From positions 1 through 64,000 of the forward strand of contig CAZVLF010000002.1 in assembly GCA_964627795.1 (NCBI GenBank): a DNA stretch of 64,000 nucleotides, read 5' to 3'. The stretch is from CANDYO01 sp964627795. Its GTDB lineage: Bacteria; Pseudomonadota; Alphaproteobacteria; Rickettsiales; CANDYO01. Shown here piece after piece: positions 36,438-46,031 of the stretch (the first letter of the stretch is position 1; the number at the start of each line of letters is the position of its first letter). The notes under the pieces were generated by a model. The model was not told the origin of the DNA, ran no database searches, and saw only the letters and a program-made list of their open reading frames with translations. The position numbers and the translations under genes were made by a program.

Positions 36438-37317
36438 CTCCAATAATTTTAATTTCCCATTCAAGCTGAATGCCAGTTTTTTGGTAGATTTTTTCTCTAA
36501 CTAAATTTCCCAGATCTTCTAAATCTTTTGCAGAAGCATTTCCCAAATTAATAAGAAAATTGCAATGTTTTTCTGAGATCATTGCATCTTTAAGCTTCAT
36601 TCCTCTGCAACCTGACTGATCAATCAATTCCCAAGCTTTATAACCATTAGGATTTTTAAATGTACTTCCTCCAGTTCTGCTTCGAATTGGTTGAGATAAC
36701 TCCCTCTGTTGCTGAATATGAGATATATTATTTATTATTTTTTCTTTATCGCCATGCTCAACTTTAAAATATGCCTTAGTGAAAATATATTTATTGTTTA
36801 AACTATTTCCTCGGTAGTAAAAGCCACAATCTTTATTGCTAAGAGTAATAAAATTTCCCTCATAATCAACAGCTTCCACCTTAACTAAAAAATCTTTTAT
36901 TTCGCTGCCATATGCTCCAGCATTCATTGCTACTGCTGCGCCAATAACTCCTGGAATTCCACTTAAAAATTCAAGCCCAGCAAGAGAATTCTCGGCACAG
37001 AACTTGCTTACATTTATATCTAATATTCCTGCACCTGTTGCAAGTAATTCATCTTTATATTCTATGTGATTAAATTCTTTTCCTAGCCTGATAACAACAC
37101 CCCTTATTCCGCCATCTCTTACTAATAAATTAGAACCTACGCCTAGTATTGTTATAGGAAGGTCTTTAGGCCTGTTTTTTAAGAAAAACTGCAAGTCTTC
37201 TAAATCAGCAGGCTTAAATAAAATATCAGCACATCCACCAACATTAAACCAAGTTACATTTGCTAATTTGAAGTTTTCTCTATAGCTTCCACGAATAGGA
37301 GGTAAATTATCAATCAT
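36430..37317 (-). CDS. murB: UDP-N-acetylenolpyruvoylglucosamine reductase
   Basis: MurB (295 residues) makes UDP-N-acetylmuramic acid from the enolpyruvyl intermediate using FAD and NADPH. FAD-site VGSNLLVRDGGIRGVVI, the AGAYGSEIKD loop, FYYRGN and the active-site RSRTGGSTFKNP are present. It overlaps the end of murC by four bases. It shows that the organism keeps muropeptide precursor synthesis. Confidence 0.96.
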   Translation of the reverse strand: MIDNLPPIRGSYRENFKLANVTWFNVGGCADILFKPADLEDLQFFLKNRPKDLPITILGVGSNLLVRDGGIRGVVIRLGKEFNHIEYKDELLATGAGILDINVSKFCAENSLAGLEFLSGIPGVIGAAVAMNAGAYGSEIKDFLVKVEAVDYEGNFITLSNKDCGFYYRGNSLNNKYIFTKAYFKVEHGDKEKIINNISHIQQQRELSQPIRSRTGGSTFKNPNGYKAWELIDQSGCRGMKLKDAMISEKHCNFLINLGNASAKDLEDLGNLVREKIYQKTGIQLEWEIKIIGEK

Positions 37318-38768
37318 TCTTTAGTATTTTTTAAATATGTTTCCCATAATTCAGGTAGGCTGTAAGCCCACTTGGTGCTTGTTCCAGCTCCCATAAATAA
37401 AACAATGTCTTCTTGATTTGCATTGTTAGTTAGAAATTCAGGCAACTGATCAATATTTTCAAGACTATAAATAAGCTTGTTTTTATAATTTTGTCTTAAA
37501 GAGGAAATTAACACTTCTTTATTTATTCCTTCTATAGGGCTTTCTCCAGCTGAATAGATGTCAGATATAAATACGATGTCAGCATTATCAACGCAGTGAA
37601 CAAATTCAGAGAATAAATTTTCAACTCTTGTATATCTATGAGGTTGAATAATAGCTATAACTTTAGCCTTATCATTTAAGCTTGTTACTTGTTTTGCAGT
37701 GCGAAGAGTGGCTTTAATTTCTTCTGGATGATGAGCATAATCATCAATTATGTTTACTCCTCTTACTTCGCCTGTTTTAGTAAATCTTCTTTTAACGCCT
37801 GCAAAGGTAGAAAAAGTTTCAACAATATGCTCTATTTTTATTTTCAGTTTTAAACCAATTGATATAGCTGCAAGAGAATTTAAAACATTATGCCTTCCAG
37901 CCATTGAAAGGAAAATTTTTTCAATCAGCATTTCTTCACCCGTTACTCTGCTTGATATTTTAACATCAAACATGGTTCCAGAAATATGTTCAATAATATT
38001 TATGGCTTTTACATCAAGCTGATCAGCATCTATACCATAAGTTATAACCTCACGGTCTTGAACTTTTTTAATTAAATTAGCAACTTCAGGATGATCTTTG
38101 CAAACTACAGCAAAGCCATAAAAAGGGAGGTTATGGATGAAAGCTTCATATGCTTCTTTCAGTTTATCAAAGCTTTTATAATAGTCTAAATGTTCTGGAT
38201 CAATATTGGTTATTACTGCAATAGTTGATGGAATTCTAATAAAGGTTCCATCTGATTCATCTGCTTCAGCAACTAAATAATCCCCTATACCTAAGTAGGC
38301 ATTAGTACCTCTGGTATTTATTATTCCACCATTTATTACAGTTGGATTAAGTTTGGCATTCTCAAAAAGAGATGCAATAAGTGCGGTAGTGGTTGTTTTA
38401 CCATGAGCACCTGATACCGCAACCGAAATTTTTAGCCTCATAAGTTCAGCTAACATCTCACATCTTTTAATTACCGGTATTCTTTTAGCTCTAGCTGCAA
38501 GAATCTCAGGATTATTTTCTTTAACTGCTGTTGATTTAACAACTACTGAAACATTTTCAACATTATCATGGTTGTGGCCAATTAACACTTTAATTCCAAT
38601 TTTTCTAAGCCTTAAAACATTATCATTTTCAGTTAAATCTGACCCTTGGATTTGGTATCCTAAATTATGCATAATTTCCGCTATACCACTCATTCCAATT
38701 CCACCAATTCCAATAAAGTGGATTATACCGACACTATCAAACATCATTTTTTCTAAAGCGGCTCTCAT
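37314..38768 (-). CDS. murC: UDP-N-acetylmuramate-L-alanine ligase
   Basis: MurC (484 residues) adds L-alanine to UDP-MurNAc with ATP. The N-terminal nucleotide motif GIGGIGMSGIA lies at residues 20-30, the P-loop GAHGKTTTTAL at 120-130, and VAEADESDGTF and DDYAHHPEEI follow. AGAGGA six bases upstream supports the first ATG. murC-murB order fits the dcw-type cluster, but murG, ddl and ftsQ are not adjacent. Confidence 0.97.
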   Translation of the reverse strand: MRAALEKMMFDSVGIIHFIGIGGIGMSGIAEIMHNLGYQIQGSDLTENDNVLRLRKIGIKVLIGHNHDNVENVSVVVKSTAVKENNPEILAARAKRIPVIKRCEMLAELMRLKISVAVSGAHGKTTTTALIASLFENAKLNPTVINGGIINTRGTNAYLGIGDYLVAEADESDGTFIRIPSTIAVITNIDPEHLDYYKSFDKLKEAYEAFIHNLPFYGFAVVCKDHPEVANLIKKVQDREVITYGIDADQLDVKAINIIEHISGTMFDVKISSRVTGEEMLIEKIFLSMAGRHNVLNSLAAISIGLKLKIKIEHIVETFSTFAGVKRRFTKTGEVRGVNIIDDYAHHPEEIKATLRTAKQVTSLNDKAKVIAIIQPHRYTRVENLFSEFVHCVDNADIVFISDIYSAGESPIEGINKEVLISSLRQNYKNKLIYSLENIDQLPEFLTNNANQEDIVLFMGAGTSTKWAYSLPELWETYLKNTKE

Positions 38769-38777
38769 AAAATTCCT

Positions 38778-39560
38778 CTATTTTAAAATTTTAAATCCTA
38801 TGGTTAATATTATTTCTATACTAATTAGAATTATAATAATAATCTCAAGGATAGAACTATGACGATTGTTAAAAACATCACTCAACATTTCAAATAATTC
38901 GTGAATTAAGTTAAGCCTTTTATTTAAAATATCAACTCTTTGTTTTATATCCTGATCTTTTGCTGCCATATGGTATAAGGGTTCAAGTTCTGGGTAGTCC
39001 CAAAAAAAATCTGGGGTATCAAGTATATCGCTATGGAGGTTTATGGAGCTTCTCTCAAGAAATAATTTTCCCATTTTTTGTGCGATTTCTTTTCCTGATA
39101 AAGTAATTTTACCAGATTCAGCTAAAGACCTAGGGATATGTTCAGTTTTTTTAATTGTATGCTCAACTCTTTGCTCAAAATTTGCTAGCTTCATTGATTG
39201 AGCCAAAGCATGAGAAATTGCAAGTTTTTCCATCATCCCTGCGTTTTCTTTAAGAACTATTTCATTCTGATAGACTTTATTATTTTCACCATTTACAACA
39301 TAGTAAGAATCAGAATCAGGACGATTTATATGTTTATTCTCAAAAGGTTTGATTTTCTGAAGGGTTTTTTCTATTGCGCTTTCTTCTATCCCCCAAAATA
39401 TTACACATCCATAGTTAAAAAAGAAAATATCTCCTTCTGCGTATGAAACATGAAGAGCATCATTAAATTTTAAAGGAGCGGAAAATTCTTTTTTTAAAAA
39501 ATCATTTAGCTGATTCATTATGTATGAATCAGCTGTACAAAAAGCTATGCACTGCATCAA
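38778..39560 (-). CDS. RMD1/YagE (DUF155) family membrane protein
   Basis: The 260-residue protein resembles the DUF155 family, whose eukaryotic members (Rmd1, Rmnd1) act in mitochondria. Visible features are the N-terminal AFCTADSYIMNQL, the block GDIFFFNYGCVIFWGIEES and a C-terminal helix LEIIIIILISIEIILTIGF, a single membrane anchor. Such proteins are common in Rickettsiales; their bacterial role is not known to me. It lies nine bases upstream of murC. Confidence 0.8.
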   Translation of the reverse strand: MMQCIAFCTADSYIMNQLNDFLKKEFSAPLKFNDALHVSYAEGDIFFFNYGCVIFWGIEESAIEKTLQKIKPFENKHINRPDSDSYYVVNGENNKVYQNEIVLKENAGMMEKLAISHALAQSMKLANFEQRVEHTIKKTEHIPRSLAESGKITLSGKEIAQKMGKLFLERSSINLHSDILDTPDFFWDYPELEPLYHMAAKDQDIKQRVDILNKRLNLIHELFEMLSDVFNNRHSSILEIIIIILISIEIILTIGFKILK

Positions 39561-40014
39561 AAATATTTAAGTTAAAATTCAAAATCATTGATTTATAATA
39601 TTTCAAAAGTTGTTAGTTTGCTAGAGAAATATGAAGCAAATTGCTATAATAAAATTTATATTTACGTAAAATCTTTTAATCATAACAAAATAAGTTCAAG
39701 TTAAACTAATATCAACTTAATAAAATTTCAAATTAGATTTTATAGATTAATTGTTCAGTCTTTTAAAATATTACTTATTTATGATTAAGGATTTAATTTT
39801 TTAACAATAAAGAGTCGTGTCCCATTAAGGATAATGTTATTTTAAAAGTTGAGCAAGGGGAATAACGTTTTGTGCATTCTCACTCTAATTTAAGGATATT
39901 TCCATTTTCTTTGGCCAAAAACAGTTTTCTTGAGCAAAGCCTAAATTGTTATAAAGTAAAAAATATATCAAAAAAAACAGCTATTTTTTTCATTTTCTAT
40001 CCAATCTTTTTAAA
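39561..40014. other. Intergenic region without a recognised gene
   Basis: About 450 AT-rich bases between the DUF155 gene and cysA-like gene, containing the former's promoter region. The 83-codon plus-strand frame starting at 39872 runs into the cysA gene antisense and has no Shine-Dalgarno, so it is not called. A slightly less AT-rich patch at about 39810-39910 could be a remnant, but I cannot assign it. Confidence 0.4.
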
Positions 40015-41148
40015 TCAGGTGAATAAGGTTATTTGTTTAGCTTTAGTGAAGACCACGTCTCCTATTTTGAAATTATATTTATCATACATTTCTTTGGTTA
40101 TTTCAGCTTTTATTAATTCATAATCAGGAGATTCTAGTTCTAATTTCACTATTGGACCAGCTGAATTTAAATGAGAAATATTAGCTTTAATATAGAGATC
40201 ATCATTTGGTTTCTTAGTTACTTCCATGTCATGAGGACGAACAAAAACATCAAAATATTCGTTAATATTTTGATTTATTGAGGCGCTTGAGGATGTTTTA
40301 AATATGCTAGCGAATGCTGAAACTAACTTATGTTGATTATACCATTTTTGAGGTTTAGAAAAGTTAGCTTGTTTATTATTTACAATCAAAATTTGTCCTT
40401 TTTCATCACGTATAGCTTTAAAAACATTGTAATGTCCAAGAAAATTATAAACAAATTCATTATCAGGTGAGTGATAAATTTGATCAGGTGTTCCAATTTG
40501 TTCAATTTTACCCTTATTTAAAATAACGATTTTATCAGCAATATCTAAAGCTTCTTCTTGGTCATGAGTGACAAGGATGATAGTGATATTGGAAGTTTTT
40601 TGTAGTTTTTTTAACCACCTTCTTAAATCATGCTTAAGTTTAGCATCAAGGGCTGAAAACGGCTCATCTAAAAGCAATACTTTTGGCTCTACTGCTAATG
40701 CTCTTGCAAGTGCAACTCTTTGTCTTTGGCCTCCTGATAATTCATGAGGCATACGATAAGCTAAATGTTTTACTTGTACTAAATCAAGTAATTCTTCAAC
40801 TTTCTTTTTTATTTCTTTTTCACTTTTTCTGACTAATTTTTCTTTTACTCGAAGGCCAAATGCCACATTATTAAAAACATTCATATGTTTAAATAATGCA
40901 TAATGTTGAAAAACAAATCCTATATTGCGATCTTTTGGAAGTAATTTAGTAACATTTTTATTATCAATTATAACTTGACCAGTGTTTGTGTTTTCAATTC
41001 CAGCTATAATTTTTAATATGGTTGTTTTTCCACTTCCAGAGGGTCCTAAAAGAGCGACTAGTTCGCCTTCTTTTATATCAAATGAAACATCAGATAAAAT
41101 AATATTTCGGTTATATTTTTTTGTAATTTGCTGAAGTTGTATATGCAT
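40015..41148 (-). CDS. ABC transporter ATPase, CysA-type
   Basis: The 377-residue ATPase has Walker A GPSGSGKTT at 35-43, the signature LSGGQRQR at 137-144, Walker B LLLDEP at 158-163 and a C-terminal regulatory beta domain as in sulfate, molybdate and iron importers. NVFNNVAFGLR resembles CysA. Its likely partners are the CysU/CysW-type permeases encoded divergently about 1.1 kb away. The substrate is uncertain: sulfate assimilation is not expected in Rickettsiales. It follows the HlyD-like gene by six bases. Confidence 0.88.
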   Translation of the reverse strand: MHIQLQQITKKYNRNIILSDVSFDIKEGELVALLGPSGSGKTTILKIIAGIENTNTGQVIIDNKNVTKLLPKDRNIGFVFQHYALFKHMNVFNNVAFGLRVKEKLVRKSEKEIKKKVEELLDLVQVKHLAYRMPHELSGGQRQRVALARALAVEPKVLLLDEPFSALDAKLKHDLRRWLKKLQKTSNITIILVTHDQEEALDIADKIVILNKGKIEQIGTPDQIYHSPDNEFVYNFLGHYNVFKAIRDEKGQILIVNNKQANFSKPQKWYNQHKLVSAFASIFKTSSSASINQNINEYFDVFVRPHDMEVTKKPNDDLYIKANISHLNSAGPIVKLELESPDYELIKAEITKEMYDKYNFKIGDVVFTKAKQITLFT

Positions 41149-41154
41149 AAAAAA

Positions 41155-42186
41155 TTATAGTTTTACTTTAACTTCGCATGAAAGACCTGATTTTAAAAGA
41201 GATAAATCTTGTCCTTGCTCAAAAATAATTTTTACCGGAACTCTTTGCACAATTTTAGTAAAATTTCCTGTTCCATTTTCTGGAGGTAATATACTAAATT
41301 CAGCCCCTGTAGCTGGGGAAATACTATCAACAATACCAATAAAGTTTTTTTCTGGAAAACTATCAATCTCAATTAAAACTTTTTGTAAAGGCTTCATTCT
41401 TCCTATTTGAGATTCCTTAAAATTAGCAACCACCCATACTTTATTTTGAACAAAATATCCTAGCGCTTGGTTGGGAGATACCAATTGCCCAAGTTGAAGA
41501 TTCTTCTTAGTTACAGTTCCGCTAGTTGGGGCTTTAATTTCAGTGTTTTCAAGATCTATTTTGGCTAAATTAAAGTTTGCTTCTGCAGATTTAAGCATAG
41601 ACCGTACTTCATTGCAGTTTAATATTGAAATTTGATATTGTCTAAGTTTGTTCTTGTAGTTTGATTCAGCAGTAACAAAAGTACTTTTAGAATTATAATA
41701 AGTGCTTTCAATTTGCTCATAATTAGTTTGAGAAACAGCTTTATCTTTTAAAAGAATATAAGCTCTTTCAAGCTCATTTTTTGAATTATTCATATTGATC
41801 TTTGCTGATTCTTTCGCATGTAAAGTAGATTGTATTTCTGATTCAATTATTTTTACTTGTTCTTCAGCTTGAGAAAATTTTGCTTGAGCAATTTTCATTT
41901 GCTCTTCTGCTTGAGCTAGCTTTAATTTATATTCAGTATCCTCAATCTTTGCGATAAGTTGTCCTTGCTTTAAGAATTGATTATCATTAGCAATAGTTTT
42001 AACGATAAAGCCGCTAACTTTTGGTCTAATAACCACAATATCTGCTTTTAGGTAAGCGTTATCTGTTTTTTCATACTTCGGTTTGAAAATAACATAAAAA
42101 ACAATCAATAATAGCAAGCAAGCAAGGAGAATTTTTGCATGTTTGTGATTTTGAAAATCTTTTAATTTTTCCAGTTTTGTTTTCAT
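41155..42186 (-). CDS. HlyD/EmrA-family membrane fusion protein
   Basis: The 343-residue adaptor has one N-terminal membrane helix (about residues 17-35), a biotinyl-lipoyl-like half (VSGFIVKTIANDNQFLKQGQ), a long coiled coil rich in Gln/Glu/Lys at about 85-200, and the second half IKAPTSGTVTKKNLQLGQLV. Such proteins bridge inner-membrane exporters to the outer membrane. No EmrB or TolC gene lies here; an ABC ATPase follows instead. AGGAGAGA precedes the ATG. Confidence 0.88.
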   Translation of the reverse strand: MKTKLEKLKDFQNHKHAKILLACLLLLIVFYVIFKPKYEKTDNAYLKADIVVIRPKVSGFIVKTIANDNQFLKQGQLIAKIEDTEYKLKLAQAEEQMKIAQAKFSQAEEQVKIIESEIQSTLHAKESAKINMNNSKNELERAYILLKDKAVSQTNYEQIESTYYNSKSTFVTAESNYKNKLRQYQISILNCNEVRSMLKSAEANFNLAKIDLENTEIKAPTSGTVTKKNLQLGQLVSPNQALGYFVQNKVWVVANFKESQIGRMKPLQKVLIEIDSFPEKNFIGIVDSISPATGAEFSILPPENGTGNFTKIVQRVPVKIIFEQGQDLSLLKSGLSCEVKVKL

Positions 42187-42205
42187 ATTCTCTCCTAACG
42201 CAAAT

Positions 42206-42234
42206 ATAATACAACTTTTTTAATTTTTATTCAA
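42206..42234 (-). promoter_or_regulatory. Candidate promoter for the HlyD-like gene
   Basis: Minus-strand TTGAAT, 17 bases and TATTAT, about 20 bases before the Shine-Dalgarno-bearing start. It is back to back with the promoter for the permease operon. Confidence 0.55.
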
Positions 42235-42243
42235 GTATTAACC

Positions 42244-42272
42244 TTGCTTGGAAATATACTCTATGCTATAAA
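42244..42272 (+). promoter_or_regulatory. Candidate promoter for the permease operon
   Basis: TTGCTT, 17 bases and TATAAA form a good -35/-10 pair about 26 bases before the CysU-like ATG at 42298. The -35 is the same TTG that would otherwise give a longer, less likely N-terminus. Confidence 0.55.
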
Positions 42273-42297
42273 GATGATTCTAAATAAAGTATTTTGT

Positions 42298-43110
42298 ATG
42301 AAAAAGTTTAATATCCTCCCTTATTTCGGTCAAACTCTAGCATATACTATTTTTTATCTAGCTTTAATTGTTATAATTCCATTAGGATATCTTATTTTTC
42401 ATGCAAGTAATATTAGTATGCATGACCTAGTAGCTACAGTTACAAATCCACGAGTTCTTCACTCTGTTTATTTTACATTTTCAATAGCGCTTATTGTAGC
42501 AATTTTAAATTTATTTTTAGGAATAATCATTTCCTGGACTATAGTTAGATATGATTTTTTAGGAAAATCTATTATAGATTTATTTATTGATCTTCCACTA
42601 GCTCTTCCTACTGCTATTGCTGGCTTGACCTTGGCAACCTTATATTCAAATGATATGTGGTTGGGTAAATTATTTAGCAAAATAGGATTAGAGATTGCCT
42701 TTACTAAAGCAGGTATAATTATTGCTCTTGTTTTTGTAGGACTTCCTTTAGCAATTAGAACAATTGAACCAGCCATTAGAGATATTGATCCTGAGGTAGA
42801 TATTGCAGCACAAAACTTAGGAGCAACCAATTGGCAGATATTTTATAAAATTTATCTACCTAGCTTTCTTCCTTGTTTATTTTCAGCTTTTTATTTATGT
42901 TTTGCGAGGGCCTTATGTGAATATGGAGCAGTTATATTTATTTCAAGTAATATACCTAAAGAATCTGAAGTTGCATCACTCCTGATTTATAGCAAGATTG
43001 AACAGTTTGATTATAATCAGGCAACACTTATTTCATTATTAATGCTTATGGCCGCGTTGATTGTTTTTGGGTTAATAAAATTCGTTAATCAAAGAGTGAC
43101 GAATGGCTAG
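42298..43110 (+). CDS. ABC transporter permease, CysU/CysT-type
   Basis: The inner-membrane permease (about 270 residues from ATG 42298) has roughly six helices and the EAA-type coupling loop DIAAQNLGATNWQIFYKIYLP. FGQTLAYTIFYLALIVIIPL near the start and ALCEYGAVIFIS near the end resemble CysU. An earlier TTG at 42244 lies in the promoter and is rejected. The end overlaps the second permease by eight bases. Confidence 0.87.
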   Translation: MKKFNILPYFGQTLAYTIFYLALIVIIPLGYLIFHASNISMHDLVATVTNPRVLHSVYFTFSIALIVAILNLFLGIIISWTIVRYDFLGKSIIDLFIDLPLALPTAIAGLTLATLYSNDMWLGKLFSKIGLEIAFTKAGIIIALVFVGLPLAIRTIEPAIRDIDPEVDIAAQNLGATNWQIFYKIYLPSFLPCLFSAFYLCFARALCEYGAVIFISSNIPKESEVASLLIYSKIEQFDYNQATLISLLMLMAALIVFGLIKFVNQRVTNG

Positions 43111-43885
43111 AATAGTTTTAATTATAATAACTTTTTTTCTGGTTGGAGTTATTTTCATATTACCGGTTTCTACTGTGTTTATTCTTGCATTTAAAGATGG
43201 AATAGGCGCTTACTTAGACCAAATTAAAAATAGGGAAGCTATTGATGCAATTAAATTATCAATATCAATTGCTTTAATTGCTATTCCAGTTAATTTGTTT
43301 TTTGGAGTTTGCGCTTCTTGGTGTATTGCTAAATTTGATTTTTTAGGAAAAAATTTGCTTAGAGCAATCATAGATATCCCATTTTCTATTTCTCCAATCA
43401 TCTCGGGATTTATTTTTTTATCTTTATTTGGAATTGAATCATTTATAGGATCTTTCTTGCATAAATATGATTTGCAATTAGTTTTTGCTATTCCTTCAGT
43501 TATTATTGCAACGCTTTTTGTAACATTACCTTATATTGCCAGAGAATTAATTCCAATTATGGAAGAGCATGGTAATGAAGAAGAGGAAGCTGCACTTTGC
43601 TTAGGTGCAAGTGGGATAAAAACTTTTATTTATATTACTTTGCCTAATATAAAATGGGGAATTTTATATGGCTTGCTTATTTCTTTATCTCGGGCTTTTG
43701 GAGAGTTTGGGGCAGTTTCTGTAGTGTCTGGACATATTCGTGGGCAAACTACTACAATTCCAATCCAGGTAGAAATTTTATTTAATGAATATAATTATAT
43801 AGGTGCATTTGCTGTGGCATCAATTTTAGCAATATTAGCTATATTAGCTTTGATTATTAAAAAAACTATTTATAAAAAGGTGTAA
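43103..43885 (+). CDS. ABC transporter permease, CysW-type
   Basis: The second permease (260 residues) has six membrane helices and the coupling loop EEEAALCLGASGIKTFIYITLP. RAFGEFGAVSVVSGHIRG and TTTIPIQVEILFNEYN match the C-terminal part of CysW. With the CysU-like subunit and the CysA-like ATPase it would form an importer. No substrate-binding protein is encoded nearby. Three bases separate it from the peptidase gene. Confidence 0.87.
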   Translation: MARIVLIIITFFLVGVIFILPVSTVFILAFKDGIGAYLDQIKNREAIDAIKLSISIALIAIPVNLFFGVCASWCIAKFDFLGKNLLRAIIDIPFSISPIISGFIFLSLFGIESFIGSFLHKYDLQLVFAIPSVIIATLFVTLPYIARELIPIMEEHGNEEEEAALCLGASGIKTFIYITLPNIKWGILYGLLISLSRAFGEFGAVSVVSGHIRGQTTTIPIQVEILFNEYNYIGAFAVASILAILAILALIIKKTIYKKV

Positions 43886-43888
43886 TTT

Positions 43889-45898
43889 ATGAAAAATATT
43901 CCCATTGCAAAGCAAACGAATGATTTTGATTGTTATTCATGGATTCGCGACCCCAAATGGCCCAAAGTTGAAAATGAAGAAATCTTAGCCTATTTAAACA
44001 CTGAAAATGATTATTTTGAAGATAAAACCAAAGAATATAAAAATTTAGAAAGAGAAATTTTTGAGGAGTTAAAAAGCAGAATTAAAGAAGATGATGAATC
44101 TTACCCAGTAACAAGAGGAGACTATCAATATTATACTCGCACGAAGAAAGGTGAAGATTTTCTCTATATTTTAAGAAAAAAAGATGGCATGGAAGAGCTG
44201 GTTATAGATTGTAATTTTCTTGCTAAGGGTAAATCTTCGTTTTCATTAGGCGCTTCTAAAGTCAGTTTTGATAATAACAAATACGCTTATAGTTTTGATG
44301 TAGATGGATCAGAACAGTTTAAGATAATGGTTAAAGATCTTGAGAATAAAAAAGATCTAGATGATGTAATAGAGAATACTATAGGTAACATAATATGGAA
44401 TAAAAGAGGGGATGGGTTTTACTATTTAAAGCTTAATGACAATTGGCGTCCCAACAAGGTTTTATTTCATAAACTTGGAACCAATGATGATATTTTGATA
44501 TATGAAGAAAAAGATGACACCTCTTTCTTAAGCATTGACTATAGTTCAAGCCAGAAATATTTAATTATAGATCGCGGTAATGGAAGCGATAACGAAATAT
44601 TATTATTAGAACTTGATAAAGAAAATATTAAACCAGAGATAGTGTTAGCAAGAAAGAAAGATTTACTTTATTCAGTTGATCATATCCATGATAAATTTTA
44701 TTTTCTTATTAATGATAAAGGTAAGAATTTTCGTTTGGCTTATGCATTAGAAGGGGAGCATCACAACCCCCAAAAATTTATTGAACTAATTTCTCACAGT
44801 GAAGATTGCTATCTAACTGGAATAAGCCTTAATAATCAATACTTGGTAGTGGAAAAAAGGATACTAGGCCTTAATAATTTTGATTATTATGATCTTTCAA
44901 CTCATCAATTTATAGATAGAATTTCTTTTAATGAAGAAGTGTATGAAGCTGATGCTGACTTTACTGATAAAAATTCTCTTTTCCTTAGAATAAATTACTC
45001 TTCTTTAACCACCCCAAAATCTGTGTTGGAATTTGATTTTGAGCATAAAGAATTAATTACTCGCAAAATAGAAGAAGTAAAAAATTATGACTCTGCTCAT
45101 TACGAAGTTAAAAGATTATGGGCAGAAGCTAAAGATGGAGTGAGAGTGCCAATTTCTATAGTTTATAAAAAAGACATTAAGTTTCCGGCTCCTCTTTTAC
45201 TTTATGGATATGGATCATATGGAGCAGGAGTAGGGACATATTTTAGATCTAATATTATATCTTTATTAGATAGAGGATTTATTTATGCAATTGCTCATAT
45301 TAGAGGGGGTGATGAGTTAGGATTTAGATGGTATGAACAAGCTAAGTTTTTACAGAAAAAGCTTACTTTTTCTGATTTTATTACCTGTGCTGAATATTTA
45401 ATTGATAATAATTATACTGTTAAAGAAAAGCTAGCGATTATGGGTGGAAGTGCTGGTGGAATGTTGATGGGTGTGGTATTAAATGAGCGACCTGAATTAT
45501 TTAAAGCGGCAGTTGCACTTGTTCCTTTTGTGGATGTTTTAAATACTATGCTTGATGAAACTTTGCCCCTTACGCCGCATGAATTTGAAGAATGGGGGAA
45601 TCCTAAAAATAAGGAATATTATGACTACATAAAATCATATTGTCCCTACCATAATATTAAAAAACAAAATTATCCAAGCATATTAGTAACTGCTGGCTTA
45701 ACAGATCCAAGAGTTGGATACTGGGAGGCTGCTAAGTGGGTAGCAAAAATTAGAAAATTAAAGACGGATAAGAATATTTTACTTCTCAAAACTGAAATGG
45801 AAGCTGGACATGCAGGAAAATCAGGAAGATATAAAATTCTTGAAGAAGTAGCAATGATATATGCTTTTATATTTAATCAAGTAATAGGAAATAAATAA
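43889..45898 (+). CDS. ptrB: Oligopeptidase B (prolyl oligopeptidase family, S9)
   Basis: The 669-residue serine peptidase cleaves short peptides, usually after Lys or Arg. An N-terminal beta-propeller is followed by an alpha/beta hydrolase domain with catalytic Ser521 in GGSAGG, Asp606 in TDPRVGYW and His641 in EAGHAGKSG. The substrate-gating HIRGGDELG is also present. No signal peptide, so it should be cytoplasmic. It is probably in the same transcript as the permeases, suggesting use of imported peptides. Confidence 0.93.
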   Translation: MKNIPIAKQTNDFDCYSWIRDPKWPKVENEEILAYLNTENDYFEDKTKEYKNLEREIFEELKSRIKEDDESYPVTRGDYQYYTRTKKGEDFLYILRKKDGMEELVIDCNFLAKGKSSFSLGASKVSFDNNKYAYSFDVDGSEQFKIMVKDLENKKDLDDVIENTIGNIIWNKRGDGFYYLKLNDNWRPNKVLFHKLGTNDDILIYEEKDDTSFLSIDYSSSQKYLIIDRGNGSDNEILLLELDKENIKPEIVLARKKDLLYSVDHIHDKFYFLINDKGKNFRLAYALEGEHHNPQKFIELISHSEDCYLTGISLNNQYLVVEKRILGLNNFDYYDLSTHQFIDRISFNEEVYEADADFTDKNSLFLRINYSSLTTPKSVLEFDFEHKELITRKIEEVKNYDSAHYEVKRLWAEAKDGVRVPISIVYKKDIKFPAPLLLYGYGSYGAGVGTYFRSNIISLLDRGFIYAIAHIRGGDELGFRWYEQAKFLQKKLTFSDFITCAEYLIDNNYTVKEKLAIMGGSAGGMLMGVVLNERPELFKAAVALVPFVDVLNTMLDETLPLTPHEFEEWGNPKNKEYYDYIKSYCPYHNIKKQNYPSILVTAGLTDPRVGYWEAAKWVAKIRKLKTDKNILLLKTEMEAGHAGKSGRYKILEEVAMIYAFIFNQVIGNK

Positions 45899-45925
45899 GT
45901 TTAAATTTTTTTATTTATAAAAAAT

Positions 45926-45956
45926 AAAAAAAGCGCCGCTGGGGAAGAAGCGGCGC
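45926..45956 (-). terminator. GC-rich rho-independent terminator (minus strand)
   Basis: Eight-base GC stem with an eight-base loop, followed on the minus strand by TTTTTTT and further T-rich sequence. On the plus strand no T run follows, so it is not a terminator for the peptidase gene. Confidence 0.8.
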
Positions 45957-46025
45957 CTACATCGAACCTTGCCTCACGCGGAAAAAAATAATATTTGAGG
46001 AACTTATAGGTTTCATATGTATTAT
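45926..46025 (-). ncRNA. Candidate small RNA with own promoter and terminator
   Basis: Minus-strand TTGACA, 17 bases and TAATAT (46032-46060) would start a transcript near 46025. About 100 bases later a GC-rich hairpin, GCGCCGCT, loop TCTTCCCC, AGCGGCGC, runs into seven Ts, an ideal terminator. CCTCA and TGAGG inside can pair as a second stem. The loop pyrimidines TCTTCCCC could pair with Shine-Dalgarno-like purines. A 19-codon ATG frame exists inside without a ribosome site. I cannot match it to a known RNA family. GC content is far above the surroundings. Confidence 0.65.
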
Positions 46026-46031
46026 AATTTT

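Noticed and set aside
39872..40123. 83-codon plus-strand frame
   Set aside because: No Shine-Dalgarno, low-quality composition, and the second half is antisense to the CysA-type gene.
42244..42297. TTG-initiated N-terminal extension of the CysU-like permease
   Set aside because: The TTG is the first three bases of the likely -35 box, so the extension would not be transcribed.
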